From: Timema cristinae
Taxonomy: Eukaryota > Arthropoda > Insecta > Phasmatodea > Timematidae
Length of the DNA stretch: 64,000 nt
Reading direction: 5' to 3'
Assembly: GCA_039000515.1 (NCBI GenBank)
Contig: JBCFYV010000100.1
Coordinates: 27,958,818 to 28,022,817 of the forward strand
The stretch's first letter is position 1; the number at the start of each line of letters is the position of its first letter. The notes beneath the pieces were generated by a model. It saw only the letters and a list, made by a program, of their open reading frames with translations. It searched no databases and had not been told where the DNA came from. The translations under genes and the position numbers were made by a program. Of this stretch, positions 1 through 10,559 are shown piece after piece.

Positions 1-738
1 CTTTTCCAACACGCTAATGCGTGTACACTTGATCACATCATGTGTTGTATAAACCACCACATTGTAAGACATCCATTCCAACGTTAACTAACCCAAGAAC
101 AGTCTAATATGTTTTAAGTGGACTTTGTTGTAGTGAACATTCGGCTATAGTGAGGCTACATCATTATTCTAAGCCCACAGACATTTCAATGTGTGTTAAA
201 CTTTTTGTCTATTATAAACCCTCAACTTTGCCTTTAGAGAACCTAAAAAAACTGAAACTGAATAAAGATGTAATTTTAACATCAAAACTATTTGAAATCA
301 AACATTTTATTTTTAACACGATGACTTGAAGAAACAGCTTTTCTACCTGAGTTGTTTAGGCAGCACATAAAGTGACTGTAAGGGGAAGAGGGTAATAGAG
401 GATAATTCTCGCAAATTACAAGGCGGAGCGCCTACATTCAATGCACCCAACTCACTAGGCCTACATTTTAATATACCTTTCTCCAAGCAAGTAAAGGTAG
501 ACATGCTTCTGTGCTATAGCAAATGACTCGTAAAACCAATTAGCCCAGTCAGGAATGTGAATGACAGTCTGTGGTCATTTACCCATTGTTTTCATTAATC
601 TCTGCTTCAAGAGAGTGGTTGAAACTCAAAATATACCTTTCTGATAAGTATATATTTTGTTATCAGTTAGGAAAAAACATAGACTCCTGGCCACCATCGT
701 TTTGTAATCAACTTTGTTATCTCATAGGGTTGGTAAAA
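1..738. other. AT-rich intergenic DNA, no gene seen
   Basis: No open frame with recognisable protein similarity, no tRNA-like boxes and no clear repeat structure. Sequence is unique-looking AT-rich DNA. Confidence 0.5.
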
Positions 739-793
739 ATATCGTTAGTCAGCACTATCGATAGTTTCGATACTATCGAACGTGTCTATCGAC
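739..793. promoter_or_regulatory. Cluster of TATCG/CGATA motifs
   Basis: Six TATCG or CGATA words lie within about 55 bp, including the palindrome TATCGATA and the hairpin-like CGATAGT/ACTATCG pair. In Drosophila such clusters are bound by BEAF-32 (CGATA) and DREF (TATCGATA). Whether the proteins exist in this organism is unknown, so a boundary or promoter role is only inference. It could be a chance palindrome. Confidence 0.25.
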
Positions 794-891
794 AGGGTTG
801 GGGTTGCTAAATTTAATAATAAAATATAACAGAAATGCAAAATTAATCAATTGAATAGAAACGATCCAAATAATGTATTTCAATTTGCAAT

Positions 892-1302
892 CAGGGGCTG
901 ATACAAAGGGGGTGCACCCCCTATTACCTCATCAAAATGTTTTAATTAGTATTAACAAAGAAAATTAAAAATAAAACCAATATGAAATATATTATAATAA
1001 ATCACTACCAGTTGTACTGTCATGTAATCTCTCAGTAGCCAGTTGCTTCGCATGTCAATCACTGTCATTATTTGATTTACATTTTTAACACATAGTTTAG
1101 CCTAATAAACAAAAATTTACAAGAAACATGAATAAACGATGAACTTTTTCTTTCTTCAAATTTACTAATTACTTTATAATTTACTATGAAATTTTGAAGG
1201 ATTTTTACTTTAGAGTTTTCCGAGGGGTAGCCTCCCCAACACGGTTCCACGAGAGCGTTGGCACCCCTCCGAACCCCCGTGAAAATTCTGGATCCGCCAC
1301 TA
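892..1302. mobile_element. Short hAT-like MITE
   Basis: The left end starts CAGGGGCTGAT. The right end read in reverse starts TAGTGGCGGATCCAG, the style of termini of hAT-like elements. G/C-rich subterminal runs (GGGGGTGCACCCCC on the left, GGGGTGCC on the right) also correspond. Flanking 8-mers TTTGCAAT (884-891) and TTTACGAT (1303-1310) match at 6 of 8 positions, compatible with an old 8-bp target duplication. There is no coding capacity, so it would be non-autonomous. Confidence 0.45.
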
Positions 1303-2145
1303 TTTACGATGGCATATTTCCACCATGATATGGCCTGAGAAAAAGGAGAAGAGGAAAAACAGAACTATAATAAACGTTCTACATTTGATCGAAATGCCAT
1401 CTACCTCTTCCCTGCCTAAATATGCCAAAACAAAAACCAATACCTGGTAAAAATCAGTAAAAACTGTAAAACTGCGCGCACACACACTGAAATGAACCCT
1501 ATTCCTATTTACTTTTGTTAGTTGAGGTACCATAAGCCTCGATAAATGTAATTAAACAATCTTTTCTTTCTTTTTGTTTTAACAACACTGGTGTGGATAT
1601 TTATTGTGTTAAAATCGTAAATAAATCAAAGCTATCGTAAAATCGTATAAGTTATTTTTTTGTACATTAAATGGGATAGTTTTGAGAAGTTTGTAGTTAT
1701 GCCTGCCTACCCCATTATCGTAGTAATATTTTGATAGCCAGGACGGGTTGTAACATGCAATGTTTGTTTGTTTGTATGGATTTATTTTGGTTGTAACACA
1801 AAACAGATATAACACTTTTACACATAACACATTTAACATTGCGGATACATATAATGAACACCAGCCCCAGAGGGTCTCTCGACCGTTGATTGACATTGAA
1901 CATTTATAGCACTGAACAAGATTACATGTAGCACCCTGATGGACTGATAATAAGATTACAATATATATTCAGGGGTGGAAAAATATTTTTTTTTTAAAAA
2001 ACGTCCTATCGCCCACATGGGGTCAACAGCGACCTTAAAACATACCACGCTGAAAATGTATAGGAAGGGAAAAGAAACCATGGATAAATAAGGAACCAGA
2101 TGTAGATAAACAAAAAAGAGTAGAGAGTTTTAAAGAACCCGGTCG

Positions 2146-2665
2146 AGCGAGTTGCCGGGGTCGGTCAGATTAAATAATAGAACATCACCAGGGCCACGAT
2201 AACATTCCCATACGTAGTAGCCCTTGCGTGAAAATAAAATAAACTCCCGCAGCGGGCAATTTCTGCCCTCCGACGTTGCTAAAACTAGAAAACGGTATAA
2301 ATAAAAATTATTGTTCTATCAGAAATACTGGTACTGCCCACTTACTACATGTGGACAGATTGTGTGATGCAAAGTTAGTACTGGATTGTACGAAAAACAG
2401 TGGTGGACAGAAATAGTTCACAGGATAGGAGAAACATCAGGAGGACACACAAATGCGACAAAAAGGGACCGGACACCCAATCAACAAACCCCGGTTCAAC
2501 GACCCGTTGGTACAAAAGTAAGGTGGTGTTCTGAGCGAGGGAGGCTCCGGCGTCGGTCACGGGGACGATTAGTACTCCACCAGGGCTACGTAAACATTTC
2601 CATACGTAGCCTTAGTGGAAAACAAAAAATAAACATTCACCAGTGGAAGATTTTTGCCATTTTGA
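2146..2665 (+). repeat. Diverged direct duplication, about 130 bp per copy
   Basis: Segments 2146-2275 and 2530-2665 share, in order, GCGAG...GTCGGTCA, CACCAGGGC, a CATACGTAG block, and AAAATAAAC followed by a purine-rich stretch and TTTNTGCC. Spacing is about 384 bp. The area (2.1-2.9 kb) is richer in GC than its surroundings. It may be the remnant of a retroelement, but no protein family is recognisable. Confidence 0.5.
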
Positions 2666-2771
2666 ATGGGGGAAACAAATAAACAATTTTTTTTTGTGTT
2701 TGAGTGGGCAGACTATTATAGGTTCATTTTGGTACAGTTGATGAAACAAATAATTAGACCAGGTAGTGGAA

Positions 2772-2936
2772 ATGGACGGGGGACATATGGAAGAGATTAT
2801 ATACGATGAAGAGGGACTAGACAGGGAGACACCGGTCTCCAGTTCGAGGATCGGGTGGGACACAATTATTATCTTTATTGAGAGGAAGGACATTAACAAT
2901 TACAACATTGACTACACATGTAACACAGACAAGTGA
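2772..2936 (+). other. Small open frame of 54 codons, unknown
   Basis: ATG to TGA with an acidic, mixed-composition product beginning MDGGHMEEIIYDEEGLDRE and ending YTCNTDK. Five more codons upstream (LDQVV) are open before a stop-containing stretch. The composition is more protein-like than most frames here, which are rich in Phe, Ile, Tyr and Leu. No homologue is recognised. It could be an exon fragment or a retroelement remnant, or it could be chance. Confidence 0.15.
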
Positions 2937-3639
2937 TTCGATTAAAATATACCTCGCCTCTACTCTACTTCAGAGCGAGGCAGGTGCTAAACATGACCAA
3001 GACACTTGGTGGCGTGAATAGCGTAGCTGTCTCTTTTGAGTTGTTAATAATATATGTGATATATGATGTTGTGATTGTTCTGGTTTTTTAATATTACTGT
3101 AACATAGGAAAAGAAAGAAAAATACTGTTTGTAGTGAGAACAGACCAACCCACACCGGCTGTTTGCTGGGGTTGGTGACTAACACACGACGATATGCAAT
3201 GTACAGTAATAATATTATAGGGAGGTTGTTCTATATTTGTATATATATATATCCGTAATTTATACATCTCCTGACCTAATAAGATGGTAGCAAGCAGTGG
3301 TGCACCAACGGAGGGGGAGGGGGCTAAGGGGTCGTAAGCCCCCTTAGGAACAGTTTTTTATTATATTTTTTATTCAGCTACATTTAGAAGTGACAACACA
3401 CCTTGTAAAAGCAAGTCTCGCCAAGTCACGGGAGATGTTTGTAGCTGCGTTGTTACGGAGCCGTACAGTGTAGAAAGGTCGGAAAAATAATCCGAGTCAA
3501 ATCGCACGGAACCAAAGTTTCTCTGGCGTCCGCCTTTTGCATATCTCTTTTACGTAGAGGTGTCGAGCCGAGGCCGTCAAAATCGTCCTTTACCGGAGAG
3601 TGACATTGTACTTGACATAATCCCGCTTTGGGTAAGGCA

Positions 3640-3965
3640 CCATGCAAACTGCTAGACAAACTGCTCGATAAGCTATAAAAAATTCTTAGGAAGGCTGGGT
3701 GGGTCAAGTGGCCGACACGACTTGGACCAACTGCTAGATAAGCTCATGTATAAGGGTACAAAGTGATAGACAACCAAGCGGTCGACATGAAAGGACAAAT
3801 CTGTGAACAGACCAACTGATAGACAAGCTCCCATATAAGACGACAAAGTGAAAGCCTAGCGGCCGTCACGAGAGGACCAATTGCTCGACAAACATCTAGA
3901 TGAATCCAGTTAAGAGTGGATCAAGTGACAGACAAGTTATTTCAAAACTAACAAAGTGGTAAACA
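3640..3965 (+). repeat. Degenerate tandem repeat, units of about 80 bp
   Basis: Recurrent blocks appear in the same order at least three times: GACCAACTGCTAGATAAGCTC, then a TATAAG block, ACAAAGTGATAGACA, a GCGGTCGACA-like block and AAAGGAC. Copies differ by indels. No reading frame is preserved across them. Confidence 0.45.
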
Positions 3966-4565
3966 TGGGCGTAGAAAATTTTCTGTTAGGATGGTCTGAA
4001 CCTTCCTATAAATTGCTGCCCTCCCAACCCCCTGGATTTAATTAGCCCAAAAAGGGTGATGTCCACTTACACGTGTATAAACTTAGTAAAACGTGTTTAT
4101 AATTTTAATAATTTACTTACACGTTGCATTCGTCAAAACATATTTTTTAACACTAGTTATGTTATCATTTCGAATAAATAATAGATTTTGATACAATATG
4201 GTATCTGAAAATATAGAAGGTTTCTCTGAATGAAACGATTTATCGGATCGGAGCAAAGGAGACAAACATTTTGTTATAGATTGTAAAATCATACTTTAAG
4301 AACTAACAAGATGAAATTCCATCTTATATATAAGAACAACTGTCAGCAACTAAGTTGGTAACCTATGTAGGTTATATCCGCCCTTACTTTCAACATACCT
4401 TCTTACCCAACGCACTCTTTTGTAACTTTCAACAATATATACTCATTCATAAAAGTTTAAAAGTATAATTAGTTAGAGAAAGATTGTAAAACTTTTCACT
4501 AAGCCGTAATTTTTGTCATCGTGTATTTGTACCCATTCAGTTAATACACATATGACTATTTAAAG

Positions 4566-4810
4566 CCTGCTTAGATGGCCGCATGGTCTTACGCACTACT
4601 CTCGCAATTGATTGGCTGCCGAGGACAGGGCGATCAGGGCCCAATCCCAGTCAGGTGCAGTGAGGGTTATTTTTCTTTAAAGGTTTTCCACTCTAGCACT
4701 ACGCAAATTCGGGTGTACTACCTATAAATTCAATCTTCCTCACCCCTAACACATTACCGTAATTAGTAAATAAGCGTATAGCTCGAACAGGTGGTAGGAT
4801 ACGGTGCTAA
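4566..4810 (+). mobile_element. SINE-B, plus strand, nearly full length
   Basis: The tRNA-like head has an A-box region (GATGGCCGCATGGTCT) and a decayed B box (GGGCCCAATCCCAG). It is followed by the common body (TTTTCCACTCTAGCACTACGCAAAT, read approximately) and the shared tail, here GCGTATAGCTCGAACAGG and GATACGGTGCTA, ending in an A-run. The divergence marks an old copy. Confidence 0.8.
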
Positions 4811-4860
4811 AAAATCTAATTACTTTAATGGATTACAGAAAAAATGTTGTTATTATATGA

Positions 4861-5013
4861 TGTGTACTCTCATTTGCATGTAGGGAGAGTTAAAATCATT
4901 AATGAAAAATCATCCTCCGTACACCCGACTGGATTTGAAACCCAATATCCCCGTCATTGACAGTCCAGTCTATTGTGAGGGTGATGCCTTAGACCATTAA
5001 CCACCAAAGCTAA
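4861..5013 (-). mobile_element. SINE-B, minus strand, head and part of body
   Basis: Read in reverse, it has a head with GGTGGTTAATGGTCTAAGGC, a B box and the body up to the CTCCCTACATGCAAAT block. The shared 3' tail is missing. It faces the neighbouring plus-strand copy tail to tail. Confidence 0.75.
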
Positions 5014-5634
5014 GAACATGTTGTTGCTGTTGTTGCGTTAGCACCAGGTTTATTAATGGGTTGGAATAAGGAGCTAAGTTAAGAAGAAATAATCCCGCAT
5101 TAGTGTAAGAGGAAGATGTAAAAACCATAAGGACGGTAACTATCAGCCCAATCCACTAAGTCAGAATGCTTACTCATATTCAAGCTACTCTAAAGCCTTA
5201 CTAGACCGTGTGACAAACTGTATGAGTTCATGGTTGCTACAAACTGAAATGCAACTAATAATGGAAAATAAAATACTCAACAAGATTATTTTAAATTTCT
5301 TATTTAAATATGAGCATTGTTGAAGGTTTTTAAAATAGCAGAAGTTATTTCGATGCAGATATTGTTTTACATTTAGTGTATTTTACTAGATACTGTGTAT
5401 GTATTATGTTGAATCGAGTACAGTCCGCCAAATAAAAATGTTCCCGTCATTTTGCAAGATTGTAGCTCTAAAGTGTCTGAACTTGTTTTAAAATATATTA
5501 TGTCAAGAAAGCTAGTTTAAATATTTTATTAGTATGTAGCTCATGCGTTTGAAAAAGTAGGTGCATTTTTGAACATTTTTCCGTCCCCCATTACTCTTGT
5601 TCTGTTTCTATATAACCCGCTTCATGGTCTAAGA

Positions 5635-7430
5635 CAGAGCTCCCCAAACTTATTTTTGTCTTGTAGACCACTTGCCATGTTTTTCGGTTCCGGGTAGACC
5701 CCCTGCTTACCTAATATTAAATTTTTGCAAATTCATCAACTTCAAATGTGGTTTTGACAGTTGATATAGTGATACTCACTTTGAAAGATTTACATTTCTA
5801 ACTGTAGTGAAGTGTATTGTGAAAAACTAAAAAAAAAAAAAAAAAGTTAAGTTTCATATATTTATTAATTAAATTCAAATTAAAACGAACCAAATTAAAA
5901 TTTAGTATCGGTTAAATAAAATAACTAAGCAAAAAATAGATAATTTTAGTGGGAGGGATGAACCTGATGCTTTAATAATAAATTTTTAACATTTGGCATC
6001 AATTTAGTTAGGTTTAATCTCAAATCTCCTCGGTAAGTGACATCCAGTCTGTTTCTTTTTTTGTTAGGAAATTAGAAACCGCGCTGAAACCCCTTTTCAC
6101 TAGGTATGAGGATGGAAAAGCAATTAAAAACTTTCTCGCGGTATTTAATAATACGGGATAAGTAACAGATATGTCTTTTTGAAGCCAGAATTGCTGATAT
6201 CCGTTTCTAAACTGTACCTTAAGTTCTTCGTTAGTGTATATTCCGATCAGTTCCTCTTGTAATATGACATCCGTTTCTTCAATGTCACCATATGGATTGA
6301 TTATCCACTGTGGTATTACCATAGTCAAAACATCCTCAAATCTAGCTTAAAAATCTGGATAAAGGGCATTTAAATGTTGAACGTAGGTCGAGACGTCGTC
6401 TTCCTGACAGTTTGCCTGTTTCAAATTGGGAAACTGAAAAAATTCGCGCCGTCCTATGTTTTGCTTCATTAGCTTAGTTATGGCAAGAAACGCTGGACTT
6501 GTGTTTTAATCAAATTTAGACTGTCACCTTGTAACTAACTGAAAGTTAACCTAATTAAATTTAGTGAACAAATCTGTTAATTAGGCAATGTATGGTTTCC
6601 ACTTGATTATAATTTTTCTTTTAAAATTAGATCCTTAGCATCCAGAAACTCTAAAACAGTCTCAAAAAGTGCAACAAATCTTGTAAACCATAAGTCTTTT
6701 GACAGCCAGCGTACTTCAGTGTGGTGGAGTAATTGATTAACTATTTCATTTTCTTCACACAACTGCGCAAATAATCGCATATTTAACGCGTTGCTTCGAA
6801 TTCGGTTTACTGAATTAATGACTAATTGAAGAGATTCGTGCAATCTAACATTCAGATTTTTAGCAACTAAATGTTGTCGATGGATGACACACCCCGGGTA
6901 CATTTTGTTTTAAATAGCTTATAATAAATCTACGATAGCGCCCAACCATGGCAGGTGCTACATCTGTTGCTACTGATATTATATTTGATAAAGGGATTGC
7001 TTTTTCCATTAAGTAATTCTTCAAAACATTAAATATTGATTCGCCTTTGGTGTCAGTTGTCAAAGTTCTTGCGAAGAACAGTTCTTCATGGATTTCTTGA
7101 TCCATAACAAAACGAACATATGCCAATAATAATGCTTCATTACCAGGTAAAGTTGACTCGTCCAGCTGTGGGTTGTTTGCAAATAATTACACAAGAAGCT
7201 TTCAATATCATAACTCATTTCATTAATACGTCTTTGAACTGTGCTGTTGCTTAAAGGAATTCTCTTAATGATATCAGATGGGGGTTTGTGTTAAAACCGT
7301 TTTTAAAACCTCTTCAACGGCTGGCAAAATTAACTTTTCTCCGGTAGTATACGGTTTTCCGGATTTTGCTGTAAGTAGCGAGATATTGTAAGACGCCCGC
7401 AAACCATTATCGTCTCTTAGTGACGTCGAT
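5635..7430 (-). mobile_element. Decayed hAT DNA transposon
   Basis: One terminus is visible: CAGAGCTCCCCAAACTTAT at 5635, followed by CTTGTAGACCACTTG, the style of hAT ends that begin CAG and carry 'tcccaaact'. Coding remnants of a hAT transposase fill 6015-7415 on the minus strand. The opposite terminus is not found; the sequence passes directly into a truncated SINE-B at about 7439, so the 5' end was lost or displaced. The stretch between the terminus and the C-terminal remnant (5640-6005) is non-coding 3' flank with a 15-A run. Confidence 0.8.
6015..7415 (-). pseudogene. hAT transposase (ZBED5/FAM200-like), broken
   Basis: Four ordered pieces in different frames. 7415-7300 encodes NGLRASYNISLL and SGKPYTTGEKLILPAVEEV. 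7290-7130 encodes IPLSNSTVQRRINEMSYDIE. The open piece 7126-6860 (88 codons) carries TDTKGESIFNVL and DVAPAMVG, matching the 'TDGAPAM-G' RNase H-like core motif. The piece 6903-6607 carries the HRQHL block and HHTEVRWLSK. After a decayed gap, 6328-6020 (102 codons) holds the C-terminal dimerisation region with YPVLLNTARKFLIAFPSS followed by RGFSAVSNFLTKK. Frameshifts at about 7295, 7130, 6880 and 6600-6330 and internal stops make it non-functional. Such domains are also domesticated in animals (ZBED5, FAM200), but the breaks argue against that here. Confidence 0.9.
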
Positions 7431-7438
7431 AATGAGAG

Positions 7439-7584
7439 TCCTTTTTCCTAAATGGTTTTCCACTCTCCTCTATGAAAATCCGGGTAGACTTCCTCTAAAT
7501 AAAACCTTCCTCATCCCTAACCCATACTAGTACACAACTAGTACATACGTGTATAACCCAAACGGGTATTAAGACGTCGTACTA
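7439..7584 (+). mobile_element. SINE-B, 5'-truncated
   Basis: It begins inside the body at TTTTTCCTAAATGGTTTTCC and runs to the shared tail (GTATAACCCAAACGGGTATT, AAGACGTCGTACTA). It abuts the interrupted 5' side of the hAT remnant. Confidence 0.85.
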
Positions 7585-7639
7585 ATATATATTACGTTAG
7601 AGGTGAACGTCTTTGCGGACATATTCTCGTTTATCCAGG

Positions 7640-7830
7640 TCTTTAGTGTAACGTGAACACTGCCTTAGATCATTTGACCACCCAGTTGGTTTATTGTTAC
7701 TGGTCTGAGATATCCACTTATTTACTCTAATGGGCTCAGATTAAGAAAGATAGGATTTAAATGAGCTGTACCCGCATTTAAGTTTATATACCCTAAGTGA
7801 TGACAGGAGTAGATAACATTAAGTGTGCAA
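7640..7830 (-). mobile_element. SINE-B pieces, degraded
   Basis: At 7640-7690 a reversed SINE-B head is recognisable (GGTGGTCAAATGATCTAAGG). At 7715-7790 reversed body words appear (GTACCCGCATTTA). The two may be parts of one rearranged copy. Confidence 0.4.
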
Positions 7831-8308
7831 GTGAGAGGAGAAGAATGGATGCAATGAATGAAAGAATAGTGGTGGAAAGATATAGGAAAATGGAGGAATT
7901 TTACTAGACTGATCCGGCCACAGGCTGGAAAGAGTTGATGATGATGTTTATTCACTATCAAGGTAAGAGGTTTGAGACTTTGAATAGAGCATTTATAAAG
8001 CGCTCACATTATAAACAAACAACAGTATTTAATAAATTTTAAACCTTGTTTAATATATATGATAATGCTTAGTAATATAATTGATTGTGGGAACTTTACT
8101 TTGACACCGATGGTTTGACCCTCTAATGAGTAGATTATAGGAACATTTTTCCATAATAGGGGTTTTAAACTTCTACTCAGACGATTGCCTTGTTACTCGC
8201 CTTTTTTTTTTAGGTTTTGGATAGTTGTGTTTTTCCAAATCCCTATCTATATTATTGTGAGTGCCCTTACACCATCCCTATACCTTGTATTAGGAATGTA
8301 AAGCCTAA

Positions 8309-8345
8309 TAATAATTATTATTATTATTCAGCTTTAAATTCCTAC

Positions 8346-8383
<38 letters not shown>
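8309..8383. repeat. (ATT)n microsatellite
   Basis: Two ATT runs (8309-8328 and 8348-8383) separated by about 20 bp. ATT/AAT is the tail microsatellite of SINE-A, B and C, so this may be a residue of an eroded SINE tail. Confidence 0.85.
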
Positions 8384-8392
8384 TTTCCACTT

Positions 8393-8632
8393 AGGTGGCC
8401 ATATTGTATAGGGCACCACTCTCGCAGTAGTTAAGACTGCCAATAACGGTTGGATTGAGGTTAGAATCTTGGTCTTGTGTACTGAGTGTAGTTTTTCTAA
8501 AAGAGTTTTCCATTTTTCTTATTGGAAATGCGGGTACAGTTCCTCAAAATATAACCTTCCTTATTTCTAAAACCATTGGTGTAATTAGTACTTAAGTGTA
8601 TAACCCGAACAAGTAGAAGGACGCAATGCTGA
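8393..8632 (+). mobile_element. SINE-B, nearly full length, diverged
   Basis: The head GGTGGCCATATTGTATAGGGC is followed by CACTCTCGCAGTAG, a B-box-like GGTTAGAATCTT, body blocks, and a tail reading GTGTATAACCCGAACAAGTA then GGACGCAATGCT. An A-rich end follows. Confidence 0.85.
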
Positions 8633-8639
8633 AACAAAA

Positions 8640-9690
8640 ATAAACTTTTTTTTGTAAATTTAAACATTGATTCAAAACTTATTATTTCTATACATTAAAA
8701 TCAAAATTAGTCTTCTAATTAAAATTAAAATACTTATTTTGTTGAAAAATATTAAAACAAATTTATTTATTTTGAGTATATAATCCAAGTAAATTGATTT
8801 AAGAAAAATTAACACACATATTTTAATGAATTAATATATCTCCATTATCTGGATGACATTTGAAAGTCAAAAACAATGAAACGTGATTTTTAATGTTTAT
8901 GACATGGAGAACCTGCCCCTTGTCACGAAATATATTATTCGCACACACACACGATTATGGCAAACAAAGAAGATACTCAATCACATGAAAATAAAAATAA
9001 AAGTAAAAATGAATTTATGAGTTTTGTTCAAATCTGTCAATCTAATAAAGAGTGCAAATATATTGTCATGTAAAGAAAATATATATGAAAAAAAAAATTG
9101 TTTTACTTTGTCAAATAGAAGTGATTGACGTTATTGAAAATGAATGGTGTAAAATAATACATTTTACCAATGAAAGGTTTGTTGTGATGGCCATAAAAAA
9201 CATTTTTTTATCCATTGATATATATGTATTTATCAATATGTGACCCTCCTACAATACCAAGTTTGTTGAAATGTTATACATATATATTTACAGTAAATAC
9301 AAAGTTATTGTTTGTTTAAGTACTTGACATCCAAAGACAACAAATCAAATTTACCATGGATCAGTCGAAACCACTATATCAAGTAGTTATTTTACCATAC
9401 TAAACCCTAATATCCCTAAAGGCTCGCAAGAATACCGGGAATGAAAACTAAGTAAATACCAAAATATGAAATTTAGTAGAGATGAGATGGCAAAATATAT
9501 TTCTATTCTAAAATTTACTACAAAAAGATTAAAAAAGCTGTTTTTTTCTTAATTTCATTAAATTCTATGTTAGTTTTTATATATGTATTTCAATTGGTCA
9601 TGATAGTTTTTTAATGTTGTGATATTGTTTTATAAATAAAGGGTATTTTGTGGATCTTCAAAATTTAGTTTTTGTTCTTTAGCTGGTTTT
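8640..9690. other. AT-rich stretch without gene
   Basis: Very AT-rich. A short CA run at 8942. The open frame at 9052-9243 is Lys/Ile-rich with no known domain. No repeat copy was recognised. Confidence 0.5.
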
Positions 9691-9699
9691 CATTTTCAG

Positions 9700-9885
9700 A
9701 TCTTCTTATGTGGTAAGGATGGTACAGATAGAATTTAGAGGGAATTTTCGTGGAGAGAGAGTTGAAAAACCTCTAAAAAATAGTCCCCCCAATAAACACA
9801 GCTAGGATTTAAATCTCAAATTCCTCATCCCCAAAAGCCCAGATTGTATGAACTTGACGTTTATTCCATACGCCTACCAATGTAG
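9700..9885 (-). mobile_element. SINE-B, heavily degraded
   Basis: Reversed words of the SINE-B body (GAATTTAGAGG, GTGGAGAGAGAGTTGAAAAA) and a weak reversed B box (GGATTTAAATC) occur in the expected order. The call is tentative. Confidence 0.4.
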
Positions 9886-10069
9886 TTTTTATTTTCATGC
9901 TCTACCTGGGTTTGTCGGTCAGATGTCCCTGGTCTCCTACTGACCGTAGCCATCTTCTGAGGATGGGACACCATGTGGGTGTTGTCACGCTACCGCGACG
10001 GAATGATGGGATTATGATTATGATGATTGTGTGGTTTTAGTAAAGGTTTTAAACCTAGCTTAAGCCAAA

Positions 10070-10195
10070 TTAACCAGACCATGGTAATCATAGGAACAAT
10101 TCCCTTTCGGGAAAAATACCTATGATACCACCGGGAATCGAGCTCGGGACATCTAGATTAGTAGCCAGAAATATTGACCATTAGACCACAAGTTG
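10070..10195 (-). mobile_element. tRNA-derived repeat with hairpin body
   Basis: Read in reverse: TGTGGTCTAATGGTCAATAT (A-box region) and GAGCTCGATTCCCGG (B box) about 40 bp apart, as in a tRNA-derived SINE head. The following sequence contains the inverted repeat ATCATAGG...CCTATGAT (10088-10095 with 10118-10125) enclosing TCCCTTTCGGGA. It belongs to none of the families A-F as far as I can tell. Confidence 0.5.
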
Positions 10196-10328
10196 GTCAA
10201 TGCGGGTCATATGTTTGTTAAAATGCATTAGTACTAAAATCTTTAATTTATTGTGTATAGAATTTCCACCCCTAATATCGTAACCCCAAATAATTGCCCA
10301 GAATCTATCATTTATATCCAACAACTCC

Positions 10329-10550
10329 TTAGCTCAGTCTGTTTAGTGTCAGCATACTGATCTATGAGTGCCGGGTTTAATTCCAAATATGTCCGAAAAA
10401 TGTATAATTAGTGAAACAGGAGGCTCCTATTACATAGGGATAAATTACTATCCTAGGGGCTGGATGTTGTGCCTGGTATCGATTAAATTAGTCTATAGGG
10501 CGTGTACTAGTATAATCATTCGGTTCAGAATGTTTACGTCAAGTACCTAA
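10329..10550 (+). mobile_element. SINE-D, plus strand, diverged
   Basis: The head CTTAGCTCAGTCTGTTTAGT, a decayed B box (GGGTTTAATTCC), the family marker GGGGCTGGATGTTGTG and the 3' block GTCTATAGGGCGTGTACT...ATAATCATTCGGTTCAG are in order. Confidence 0.75.
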
Positions 10551-10559
10551 TATATGAAA

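Noticed and set aside
2386..2682. 98-codon gag-like protein
   Set aside because: Arg/Thr/Gln-rich but no zinc knuckle or other family motif; overlaps the direct duplication.
6860..7126. Intact domesticated transposase gene
   Set aside because: Only 88 codons remain open; the adjoining pieces need frame changes and contain stops.
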